Assembly (NCBI GenBank): GCA_943735955.1
Contig: OX030958.1
Location: 9,851,126-9,915,125 of the forward strand
Source of the DNA: Piscicola geometra
Lineage: Eukaryota > Annelida > Clitellata > Hirudinida > Piscicolidae
Reading direction: 5' to 3'
Length of the DNA stretch: 64,000 bases
In this document: piece by piece, positions 53,984-64,000 of the stretch
How positions within the stretch are numbered: the stretch's first letter is position 1
Layout of the letters: each line of letters starts with the position of its first letter
Made by a program: the position numbers and the translations under genes
The notes under the pieces: generated by a model
The model's database searches: none
Seen by the model: only the letters and a program-made list of their open reading frames with translations
What the model was told of the DNA's origin: nothing

Positions 53984-56900
53984 TGGGAGATGGGTTCAAC
54001 CTGTGGGAAGAAGTGGTGGTAGAGTACTTTCTCCAGTGGTATTGCTGTGTGTGATGCAAGTATTAAACTATAGTCAGTTTAAAAGCTTTTTTATTTATTT
54101 AGTTATAAGCAAAAACAGGCATTGTATTCTGCTGACCTGAAACAACAGCAAAAAGAGGCAACGATGAAAGATCAAAGATGAAAGGATGGACAAGAGAGAG
54201 AAAGAGAAAATATGAGATGTGGAAAATTGGAGAGAGCTTTGCTGTCAAAGATGGAAATCAATAGAGAGCTCTAAATATACAGCTGGAAGAGAAAGAAGGA
54301 AAAATGAAAAAAAGGAAATAATAATAATAATGATATCAAAAAGTTATATTGAAAGATATAAATAACTAAACAGATGATTATGACGATCAAAGAAACTAAA
54401 CTTTTGTTTAAACGAAATTTAAAATCAATACTTTCAAACTTTTCATTTGTCAAGCTCAAAAAAACCATAAAAAACAAAACAACATAAAAAATAGATAAAA
54501 ATAATAAAGATAATATGAGCAATCATTAAACAGCCCATAAACCACCTCTGATCATGAAGACCTTGAGATGCTTATTGTTATTGTTATTATCTATTTTTGT
54601 TTTGATTTTTCTAGAGTTTTCTTTTGCTGCTCACCTCTCCTAAAACAACAAACTTAAAAATAATGATATTCATAATAATATTATCACCCTCATCATCAAC
54701 ATCTTTATCTTTTTATTCATCATCAGCAACATCATCAAATTCTGTTACCCTAAAAAAACAAGTAAAAATGCAAAATACTTTACTATAATTGTTTAGGCTT
54801 ATATTTATTTTTCTTTTGTAAGGGTGAAAAATCAAACATTTGTGGATTTGTGATCGTTCAAAATTCAGGATGCTGATGATATTTATAATAAAAATATTAA
54901 ACTTAAACATATAGTTTTAAAATAATTTATTAAACCTATATTTCAGACGAGTTTTGCGATTTAATCTTTAAAACATTGTTTTTTCCCATTAAATCTAAAT
55001 TTAAAATAGTTTTTTCTACCATCGATACACTGAGTATAACAGGTAGAAAAAGTGGGGAAAAAGTTTTTAATAATTAAGTTTTATGACTTGTATTTATATA
55101 TCCGTTCAACACTATAGCTATATCTTTTCAATTAATTTATCTATTAAAATATCCATACATTTTACATTTATCTTTCTGTTAATAGACATCTTCCATCTGA
55201 CGTTCTATTTTTAATCATATGTCTGTATTTTATTTTTATTTATCTTAATCGAAGAATTAATTCATTTATGAATTCAAAAAGTAAACGCCACTGATGCCTA
55301 GACTGTCACAACAGAAACACAGATATTCAAATAATGGAAAATGAAACTGAGACAGTTCAAACGGGATGCAGTAAATTCACCCCTAAAGTCCATTTTATCT
55401 ATTTGAGGGGTGAATCGGTTGAAGGATGAATCGGTTGAAGGGTGAATTGGTTATGGGATGAATTGACTGCAATTCGTTCAGACATGCCCCACCCTAAAAA
55501 AATTCTTTACAATGGCTTGTCCTGTATGAAATAAACTGGAGGAAGAATTTTATTAGACGCAACCAGTCTAGACTTAAAAATCAATCGCTGTATAAAAATG
55601 TTCGCATTGACTAATAAGTAAAAAAAAGTTCAAACAATTATAAAAAGTAAACTATTAATTATTTTATTTTATTTTTTTAATTCAATATTTTCAATTATAA
55701 AAAATTGTGAAATATTTCCCTCTTTTTATCGTTATATTCATAATTTTGTTGCTATAACTTCACATGCAGCATTTGTTGCTTATAGATTTTTGACAAAGTC
55801 CTGAATCATCTTTCGATCCATTCAGAGCATCCTTATTCACCACCCTCTTACTCACGCTTTTTATACTGCTGCTGCTGCAGCTGATGAGGATGAGGGTGAT
55901 GCTAATTTTAAAAAAAAGTTTTTTAAATGAACTTAAAACTGTTTAAAAATGCCTAATTTTGAAGTTTTTATTATCAAGAAGCCTGGATGGATAGAATGCA
56001 GATCACTGTTATCACACACCAGGGTCATTTAATTTCCTATCTTATTAGTTTCCCTCTGGGGACGCAAGACTAAATGGCTTCGGACTAATCAAACAGTGTA
56101 TGATTCACACCAATTCGTATAATGCACGTGAGAGTATATTCGTATGCGTTGAAAAGATTTCCCTTGAAAAACCACTCACTGGTGAAATGAATACACACTG
56201 AATAAATTAACTCATGCTCAATATATGAAAGTGTATTCACACCTAAAAAATAATATAATAAAATGTAAGCACATACCAAAAAGTCAAATATTTAAAAAAA
56301 ACATATACCCAAAATAGACAAAACTTAAACGCATTCCAAACATGTACTTTCTCGCAAGTTTCCTTTTTATCTCGATGGTTATATTTGAAGCAATGAATCA
56401 CCCGCAAAAAAGCATGTAGGGGCCACTCACCCTCTTCAATGCTTGTAAGCATGAAATTGCTGGCCTTTCGTAACGATAAAGTATTTTGCGAATGTTTTAT
56501 TTTGTGAAAAAGTTTTTTCAGGATTTTTCTGGATTTTTGTTAACATGTTATGCTTTAGAACTCGATTCTTATTTTTAATATAGAAATAATTAATGGGTCT
56601 TGAAGCATCAAAATAAATTCTATTAGAATTAAAATAAATTTCCATGTTTTTTTTTACCTTTGAACGGAATTCGTGATTTAAAATACTAAATTCCTAGACA
56701 AAGAAGAAAATAAATTTATCGAAAAAAATGGTTTAAGCCCCCGAAGCTCGGATTTAATTGCAGATAAAAAACAATATAGTAATGTTTTTTTAGAATTTCT
56801 TCCAAGAATAGAGTTTCCTGAGAGCATAAACGAAATGTAAGGTCAAAAAAGTAAAAAAAAGAAATGATTGAGTGAATGTATTGTTGCATGTTGCATTTTT

Positions 56901-57494
56901 TAAGCTAAGTGAGGTATGATTTATTCAAAATCCAAACAATAAATAGATTATGTTTATGCATATTGATTAATGGGGTGTATAAAAGGTTAGTCATTTTCAG
57001 CTTTTCATTGTGTCTAGAGCGTTATCAAGGACTGATCAGGGTCACGGTTGCCATTGTATTGTAGTTTTAAAAATTATTTTTTACAATATTGATTGTTACT
57101 GTTTTGGTTTTGTTTTGAATGTAATATTTTTGTGATGGTTTTATTCACGTTGGTTTTGAATTGTTCTAGTAATTTCGGCTTTTTCTAAAATTGTATCTTC
57201 ATGTAAGAAAGATTATTGCCTGGATCGATACATACTTAGATGATTGCTAGCCTTCAAACTTTCAAATCCTTCATTATCTTTTAATTAGCAGTCATTAAGA
57301 CCTTGAAACTAATCTATTTATATATCTCAAAGTTCTTATCGCAACTATAAAAATTTAATTTTTACATTACATTTTTAATACTACACAACCTATTTTAAAT
57401 TTATCTATTCATTTAATTGTGTTAAAAGAGGATTTAAAAAAAAAACCTATTTTTAAGATATTTGTCTGAACATGTTCCACCAGATTGAAAAATT
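53984..57494. other. AT-rich intergenic sequence upstream of MMP
   Basis: Contains a 16-bp minisatellite of about four units (GGGTGAATCGGTTGAA type, 55405-55465). A minus-strand CAG-rich stretch flanked by AG and GTGAGT (55885-55853) might be a 5' non-coding exon. Nothing else is supportable. Confidence 0.35.
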
Positions 57495-57696
57495 CGGTTT
57501 TAGGTTAACTGCACCCGCGCTGCATGTGTTAAATGCACCTTTGTTTTTGCGCGTTTCTTCTTAAAATTCGATTTTTCTGAAAACCCTAACCCTAACCTTA
57601 ACCCTAAATTAACGTTTTTTTCTGTAAAAAAGAAGAAACGCGCAAAACAAAGGTGCATTTAACACATGCAGCGCGGGTGCAGTTAACCTACAACCG
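57495..57696. mobile_element. 202-bp inverted-repeat element carrying telomere-like repeats
   Basis: Arms 57495-57562 and 57631-57696 are inverted copies differing by one substitution and one indel (TAGGTTAACTGCACCCGCGC..., GCGCGTTTCTTCTT). The loop (57580-57608) holds CCCTAACCCTAACCTTAACCCTAA, the complement of the TTAGGG telomere repeat. Flanks carry a direct repeat: 7 bp (AAAAATT), or 10 bp (GAAAAATTCG at 57487 and 57696) depending on where the ends are set. No ORF. Confidence 0.8.
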
Positions 57697-57969
57697 AAAA
57701 ATTCGCTCCTTGACGAAGCGCAACATAGCTATTTTTAGCCTTTTTCTACAAACTAGAATCCTAGACTTTCATTTATAATTAAAAGTACATCTGAACAAAA
57801 ACAAGAAATATTTAGGAAATGTATTAATTTCATATTTAGATTCATTTTTTTAGGCTTTAAATAGATTTTAATTATCACTGCAATTCTAGTTTGAAGCAAA
57901 AATAAGCTAAAAATAGCTATATTTTGCATCGCCATTTCTCCATCGGCTGGAACAAATATAATGGCTAAA

Positions 57970-58610
57970 CATGTAGCCGAGTGTGTAACGACTCTCGACT
58001 TGACTGATGGATAATGGTCCTAGGTTCGAGTGCTACCGATGCCCTAGTAGTCCATAGGCGTGAATGAAAATGTGCATCTTGAACAGTTTGTTTATTTTAA
58101 ACGTTAAAAAAAGAACTAATTTTAACACTTTGCGTTGAAATTATTTAAAACACTGTTCGATTATTTAATTTTACATCATGATTCTTTAAATCAATTTTCA
58201 TTGTTCAACTCCGAGCAAAACCATTGTTAGAAGACAATGATTGGGCGGGTGTGATAATGAATAGGTGGGTAGATCACAGGTATGAGTTGAAGATTCACGT
58301 TGTATCCGAAATCAAACGCGAGAATATAAACGTTATGTACAGTCTATAAAGTAAATTTGAAGTGATTTTACATTGAATCAATGAATGATTGAGTAGTGGG
58401 GTGAATAAGCAAATATATGAATTAAAATATTACAAACACTTTAAAATACCATATTGTTCGGACACCCATTATGTTCAAACAATTTTCGTAAATATAATTA
58501 TTTTGTGTCCTTAGTTCGGACATATATTTAAAAAAGAGAATGTCTAGGGTGGTATTTGAGTTTGAGGAAAGAGCGCTATAGAAATTGATTTGATTGATTG
58601 ATTGATTGGT
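57970..58610 (+). mobile_element. tRNA-derived SINE candidate
   Basis: Pol III promoter boxes: A box TAGCCGAGTGTG (57974-57985) and B box GGTTCGAGTGC (58023-58033), each with one mismatch to consensus and spaced as in tRNAs. The distal end at 58573-58608 reads GCGCTATAGAAATT followed by (GATT)n, resembling the conserved 3' tails seen in invertebrate SINEs. About 640 bp between the ends is long for a SINE, so the tail may belong to a separate copy. Confidence 0.5.
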
Positions 58611-61240
58611 AACTTCAAATCCACAGATGGAGATTGGTGGATGGACGAATAGATAATAAATTAATTGATGAAAAAACTGCATGGTTTTAACTCCCTAAAC
58701 TAAATATAAATTAGTGATTAAATAAATGGTCGAATGAACAGATGAAAATTGATTGATAATTAAATGAATATTTCTACTTGGTTAAGTGTGAGTCAGCTAC
58801 ACAAGCGAACATTAAACAGATCCTGCGTTAATGAATACAACATGCTCCAGAATTAGTCAGATGACAATAATATTATTGCCTTCTACTCAAAATCAAGTTA
58901 TCGAAATATGATTGTGTTGGATCTTTTCATATAAAGCACCAATCTTTTTTTTTTACTGACTTGTTATAGCAGCAAATCTTAGAATTGTTTGTATACACTT
59001 ATTTTGTTTTTTTCTTAATTACCGTAATCGTTACCTTCAAATGCACTAACCAAGCATTAACCTCGGCTAGGTTATATTATGTAAGCACATGTAAACTAAC
59101 TTGAAACCCCAATGATAAAACTTAAAAGATTAACTTTTTTTACGCTTAAAAAATATTTAAAGTACCAAACATTCATGAATAACAAAGATGAATTAAGAGA
59201 ATTAAACTTGAATTGCTCTAATTAGGTACAAACATTAAAAAGAAAACAAAGTCAGTTTTCCTTTGAGAGAATGTTTTAAAAGGAAACAAATTTTACTTAA
59301 AGTATTTTGGAGCTGTGTTTTTACACCGCCTTGATGCTTCATTCTTGCGTTAATTCTTCCTAAAAGCATGCTTTTTAAACTTGAAAAAACTCACTTAAAA
59401 ATAAATTTATGTGACAAACAAGGCATGATTAAACATGTCAGGGAATAAGTCATTTCTTTTGGAGGATGAGAACTGAGAGAATTCACTTAATTCCGTTCTT
59501 AAAAATGATGAACTATATGAACTCAAAAGCACTTTGTCACCAGCTGGCACTGTGAAAATAGGAGTGAAATAGGCTCAGCATTCCAGATTTGAGCTGAACT
59601 TGAAGTATTTCAGGAGATTTGTGCTGATCTCGTTGCCATGTTTTCTTCTCACTTATAAAAACGCTTTTAGAAAAATATTTTCGTCAAAGTATCTTCCTCT
59701 AATATCATCGATAATTGGATATATGAGAAAAATATCGGTCGATAATCAATTTCTTCCCTGTTGTATGTTTAAAGGCTTTGGTGCTTTTCTAAATGATTGA
59801 TTCGTTTCAGTACATTTTATGTGGTAGAGTATGGGGAAAGTGAAAGATAAGACTCCTTCAAGCGTTTTTTGAATTCCGAGACTCTCTCACTTCCACAAAG
59901 CTATCTTCGCCAGCTTATCTTCCACTAACACTACTCTATTTACCCACAACACCCTAAAACCACCAAAACAGGGCATATATTATAATTTATTTAGAAATAT
60001 TTTTTTCTAAGAAAGGATTTTATTTTTTTTTTGTGTGGAGAGAACATTGCGTCTGTATGCATAACTATAACAGGTCTCTAAAGGCCTATGTTACAAAGAT
60101 ATATAAAGTTCATAAAGAGTTGTTTGAACATTTTTTAAATACCTTCATATTTTAACTTTAGATAATGAACTTTAAAATTGTATAACAAATGTCAACTTGA
60201 TGTAAAATAAGTGAAAATAAATCTTGTTTTAAGATAGGTTTGTAACATAGTTTACAAAAATAATTGTTTCAAATGTTTTTCGTGAACCACTTTTGTAAAA
60301 AAGGTTTTGAAAGCTAAAATAATTTGAATTGTGAACATAGGACAAATTCAAACACTTACCGAATTAAGATCAATGAATCTATTTTATTTCCGTAATTGTT
60401 AAACAAACGCCATTTGAAAAAACTCAGAAAAAAACATTCTTACACTCACAGTAGAGATATAAACAAACTGTTTAAAATCTTGCTAACCTTGCTGTATATA
60501 TGCATGCATTTTGTTATACATATGTATATGTTTCTAACCATAATGTATTTGGGAATTGAGCTCGGTTGAGCGTGACACACAGTGCCATATAGCCTTTGTA
60601 AGAGATTATATCGTTTTAAAGAATCTAAATCTAGCCCTAACTCTATCCTAAAATATAGTTTCCATTTTTATTAATGTGAACCAGTAAAAATTCCTTGATA
60701 TGTGGTTTTAGAATGTCTATAATGTGGGCTGTTTTCGAACTGGGCGTAACAAAGAGTTTCAGATTTATGGTAACCTAAAGGGGAATTTCATTAATTTATG
60801 ATTATGCTCAATAATATTTGAACTCTTCCATTTACAATGGTTCGGTTTAGTTAAATTTAATAAAGCGTTGTTTTTTTTAGTTAAAAACGATGACATTAAC
60901 AAAATATCATAGATATCTTTAAAACAAGTGGTCGATACTAGATCTATGAATACTATATATATACGACAATAACGCCTAACAGTTAGTGACTTTCTCATCA
61001 TATATGTGTTTGTGATTATGAAAAACATTATTATCTTCAATAAAAATTGTTTAAATAACTTTATAATTTTCATAAAATCAAAATTATAAAAATATTTCAA
61101 ATTATTTTTTCTATGCATACTTTTTAAAAGGCGATAAAATAAATAAATCGTGGTTTAGTTTTAACTTAAACTTTTAAGGATTAGCAAATTCTTAGCAGAT
61201 ATATAGTTACATTTGTGATTAATTTTTTTAATTATTCAAA
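58611..61240. other. AT-rich intergenic sequence upstream of LYAR
   Basis: No ORF with features. It should contain the LYAR promoter, but no distinct element was recognised. Confidence 0.4.
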
Positions 61241-63421
61241 ATGGTTTTTTTCATTTGCAGTGCGTGTGGACAGTCATTGAAAAAAAACCAGGTTTGATCA
61301 ATCAATTACTCTCGATATATCATTTTAATTGCAAGCTCATATTTTTTTTTAAATTAAAAAATATATAATACAAATTATTATTTTGAATTGAAATGCAATT
61401 AATTCATTTTATTCTATTATAAATGCACACAGGTGGAGAAACACTGCTCTTCAGTATGCAGACAGTGTCAGATGGTTTCTTGTGTCGACTGTGGCAAAGA
61501 GTTTTGGTGAATATAATTATTAAAATTTACATTTTTCTAAATTAAGTGTTTTTAAAATTAGGGAAAATTTAAATTAATATTTCATATAAATTCAATGAAT
61601 TCCTAAAACTATTTTTTTTAAATAAATAATATTCACTGAAAATTCATCTCAATTCACATGCTCACTCACCCACACACAAACTTTTCCACCACGACAAAAG
61701 GGGCAACGACTTTACAACACACATAAAGTGCATCAGTGAGGAAGAGAAGTACTCTGGTAAGTTGTTCAAGCCCAAGCCCGGAGGAAATAAGGGAGAGGTG
61801 AAGCAAGAAGCATGGACCATGGTAGGGGGGTTGACGGTTTGGAAGGGGGGGTGAGGATGAGGTTTGTTTTATTGGTTAAGCTATTAGGTGTTATATACTT
61901 CTTCTAAAAATAGGATTAAACTAAAAATGTCACATTTGAATTTTTCTAATTTAAAACTTAATTATTAATAAATAATAAAATTTAGAAAACCCTGGACAGA
62001 AAAATTATTTTATCAGTCTCTCACCATGCCACCTACAGCAAGTTCAGAGTGCAGTGGAACGGGTGGAGGGTGATGCCGCGGTCAAAGGACTGCTTCTCCA
62101 GATCCAGGAGTGCACCAACATACCACGCAAGCAGGCCAAGTTTGCGGTCACTAAAACACGTATATTCCCCAATTAAATTGGCAAGACTTTTTTAAACAAT
62201 TGTGGCTGTCATTGTACTATCTAGGCATCATTTTTCTCAAAAGTAATAGCCCTGTCGAAACACTGTCGTTACTGTTCTGTTGGTAATTAACATTTTATCA
62301 TCATCACCACCACCACCCTCATTATCAATATCACCACTACCGCCATTATCATCAGTACTAAATAATCATCACCACTATCATCATCATCATCACCACCCTC
62401 ATCATCATCATCATCACTACAGAACTTCTTGAAGAACAGCATGAGGATCAGGAACGACAAGTTGATAGAGAGGGCTTGGCAGGCCATCCAGGCCGAAGTT
62501 CAAAGATATAATAATACAAACAGTGAAAATAAAAATGATAATAATAATAAAAACTACAAAAATAATAATAATAAAAATGACGATGATAATATTATGAAAG
62601 AAGATAATGATGATGGGAAGGTCGAGGTCACTAGTGGTAAAGATGCTGATGATTGTAGTAGCAAACAAATTAAAAATGGAGCAAAAATTGGAATTGGTGG
62701 TGAAGATGAAGAAAAAGATGGAAGGAAAAAAAATAAAAGAAAGATGAAAGAGCAAGACGAAGGAGCCAAAATACCCAAGATTGAAAGTGATTAGAAGTTT
62801 TTGTCGATCATTTAAATCAATATAGCCATTTATCAATCAAATATAATCTGTCTTTTCACTATATACGTGTGTTTTTACTTCATAAATCTAAAATAACCCT
62901 TAAAGATGTACCGACGCCATTATTCGAAACCCATTAATTTTAAATTAGAGTAATTAACAATTTACTCCAATACACCAATTCCCCATCAGCCACTCCAACA
63001 GACTTCAGCTGGTCAGGCTGCGTTCATGAAATCCTCTCTCAGAGTCCCTCTCAACAACTACCTCGCAAGAAGCTTCATAAGAAGGTAGGGTGATAAATGG
63101 TGTGAAGGATTGAATAATAAAATTGTATTTATCATTTTAAATATTTTATTAAACCTAGACTATATGTTTTTAAATTGTTAATAAAATATTTTTCTTAATT
63201 TTTAGAGTAATTTATTATAGATTTTTTTCTAAAAGAAATAAAACCCGATGTTAATTTAACTATATTTATCACATTAGTTTATGAAGGAATTCAAAAAGAA
63301 GTGTCAGAATGCCGAGAATTATTCAGATGAAAAAGCCATCTCAAAACTTGAAAAGAAACTGTTAAAGAACTCAAAATTGAAAATACATAATGATATCGTG
63401 ATGCTGACAGAACAAATTTGA
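61241..63421 (+). CDS. LYAR: LYAR-like nucleolar zinc-finger protein
   Basis: Exons: 61241-61291, 61433-61506, 61701-61821, 62039-62146, 62423-62786, 62990-63084, 63278-63421 (957 nt, 318 aa), all in frame. The start MVFFICSACGQSLKKNQVEK, with HCSSVCRQC, CVDCGKEFWG and HIKCISEEEKY, matches the LYAR zinc-finger region. The LLLQIQECTNIPRKQAKFAN and FLKNSMRI segment matches the conserved middle domain. A charged Asn/Lys/Asp/Glu-rich linker (exon 5) follows. The C-terminal domain (DFSWSGCVHEIL, then KKFMKEFKKKCQN and LKNSKLKIHND) matches the LYAR end. LYAR is a nucleolar protein linked to ribosome biogenesis and cell growth. It is shorter than the human form (379 aa) because the basic linker is reduced. 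The GTAAGT-like site at 61757 is inside conserved coding sequence and is probably not used. Confidence 0.92.
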
Positions 63422-63906
63422 CGATGTGTTACAAAGTAATTCATCTAGCCTACTATTTTATTAATTTTAATATTTTAAAAAATCTTATATTATGACAGTT
63501 AATTATCTTGAATTATACTTTTTCTATAAATTATTTTCACTATCTTGCTTTTTGTAAAGCTTCGTTCAATTCCTAGTTTGGATTAGCAAAGGTTTAGACA
63601 AAAACTTCAAATATGCGAACTGCGCTATGAACATTGCAACAGTCCACATTCCATTGCAGGCAGACGTCGTCATTTTGGAGATGTCCCATGAAGGAAATTA
63701 TCGAAGATCTGTCGTGGTGTGGTGGTTGAAGTAGTTGCAAGTGGTTGTGTGTTGGTGGGTGTATCATATTCTTCGTACACCTAGTCCACATGAGAGACAA
63801 AATTCGCCTTAAAATCGATTTACTCTGAAGCAATAGTTTTAAAAAATTGCATTTAAAAAGAAAGTGTCTTGAAATCTCGCGTTACAAAATTTAAATGCAA
63901 GTGTAG

Positions 63907-63998
63907 CTCACCCTGATGAGGTTGCTAAGGCCGATGAGGTATCCATCTTCGTGGTTGCCCAGCTGCCAGGGCACTGAGTGTCGTGTGTTTTGGTGCTC
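63907..63998 (-). CDS. Partial exon of an unidentified gene at the window edge
   Basis: On the minus strand one frame is open from the edge to a canonical donor (CTCATCAGG|GTGAGC), translating [18 protein letters not shown] then LIR; the other two frames contain stops. The WxLGNH pattern faintly recalls the GH13-like ectodomain of SLC3 heavy chains, but this is only a resemblance. Possible downstream exons in 63594-63750 (ending RIFEVFV, or a shorter IFDNFLHGTSPK) could not be fixed. Confidence 0.3.
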
Positions 63999-64000
63999 TA

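Noticed and set aside
55850..55890. Mini-exon encoding a Gln run before GTGAGT on the minus strand
   Set aside because: Too short to assess and no neighbouring exon joins it in frame; at most a 5' UTR exon of the MMP gene.
61740..61765. Alternative LYAR exon 3 donor at TACTCTG|GTAAGT
   Set aside because: The sequence after it continues the conserved LYAR region (KYSGKLFKPK...GEVKQEAW), so it is coding.

Overview
This window is eukaryotic nuclear DNA. It has multi-exon genes with GT-AG introns, AT-rich intergenic sequence, many di- and trinucleotide microsatellites and several transposon families. The protein set (a PKDCC/VLK-type secreted kinase, CSA/ERCC8, LYAR, Rab11 and a hemopexin-type matrix metalloproteinase) is metazoan. 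AT-richness, poly-Ser/Asn/Asp/Thr insertions and short introns suggest a lophotrochozoan invertebrate, perhaps an annelid; that placement is inference.

Layout. 1-7500: two inverted, decayed hAT-like transposase copies around a 2.56-kb foldback element and smaller inverted repeats. 7540-8210: a triplicated non-coding repeat. 8912-11901 (-): a nine-exon gene for a small secreted protein with a GPI-like tail, rebuilt by following reading frame across splice sites. 12.2-17.5 kb: hAT debris, a complete 162-bp hAT MITE and AT-rich sequence. 17924-20524 (-): complete Rab11. 20.5-25 kb: AT-rich, with a foldback repeat and an unidentified broken ORF. 25009-32332 (+): PKDCC-like kinase with a near-intact LINE in intron 2 and a hAT-type element just past its stop codon. 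35082-38864 (+): an unrecognised gene joining (L/P)PxY motifs, two membrane segments and repeated CxxCC modules. 40108-42549 (+): complete ERCC8/CSA. 44597-53983 (-): complete MMP with a GPI-like tail and a GC-AG intron. 54-61 kb: mostly AT-rich, with a telomere-repeat-bearing inverted-repeat element and a tRNA-derived SINE. 61241-63421 (+): complete LYAR. The right edge carries one exon-like stretch of a further gene.

The genes are unrelated neighbours (membrane traffic, secreted kinase, DNA repair, matrix turnover, nucleolar growth control) and do not form an operon or pathway. The most novel protein-coding content is the pair of unrecognised surface/secreted genes at 8.9-11.9 kb and 35.1-38.9 kb. 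Exon boundaries were placed by hand from reading-frame continuity, splice consensus and remembered family sequence; no alignment or RNA evidence was available.
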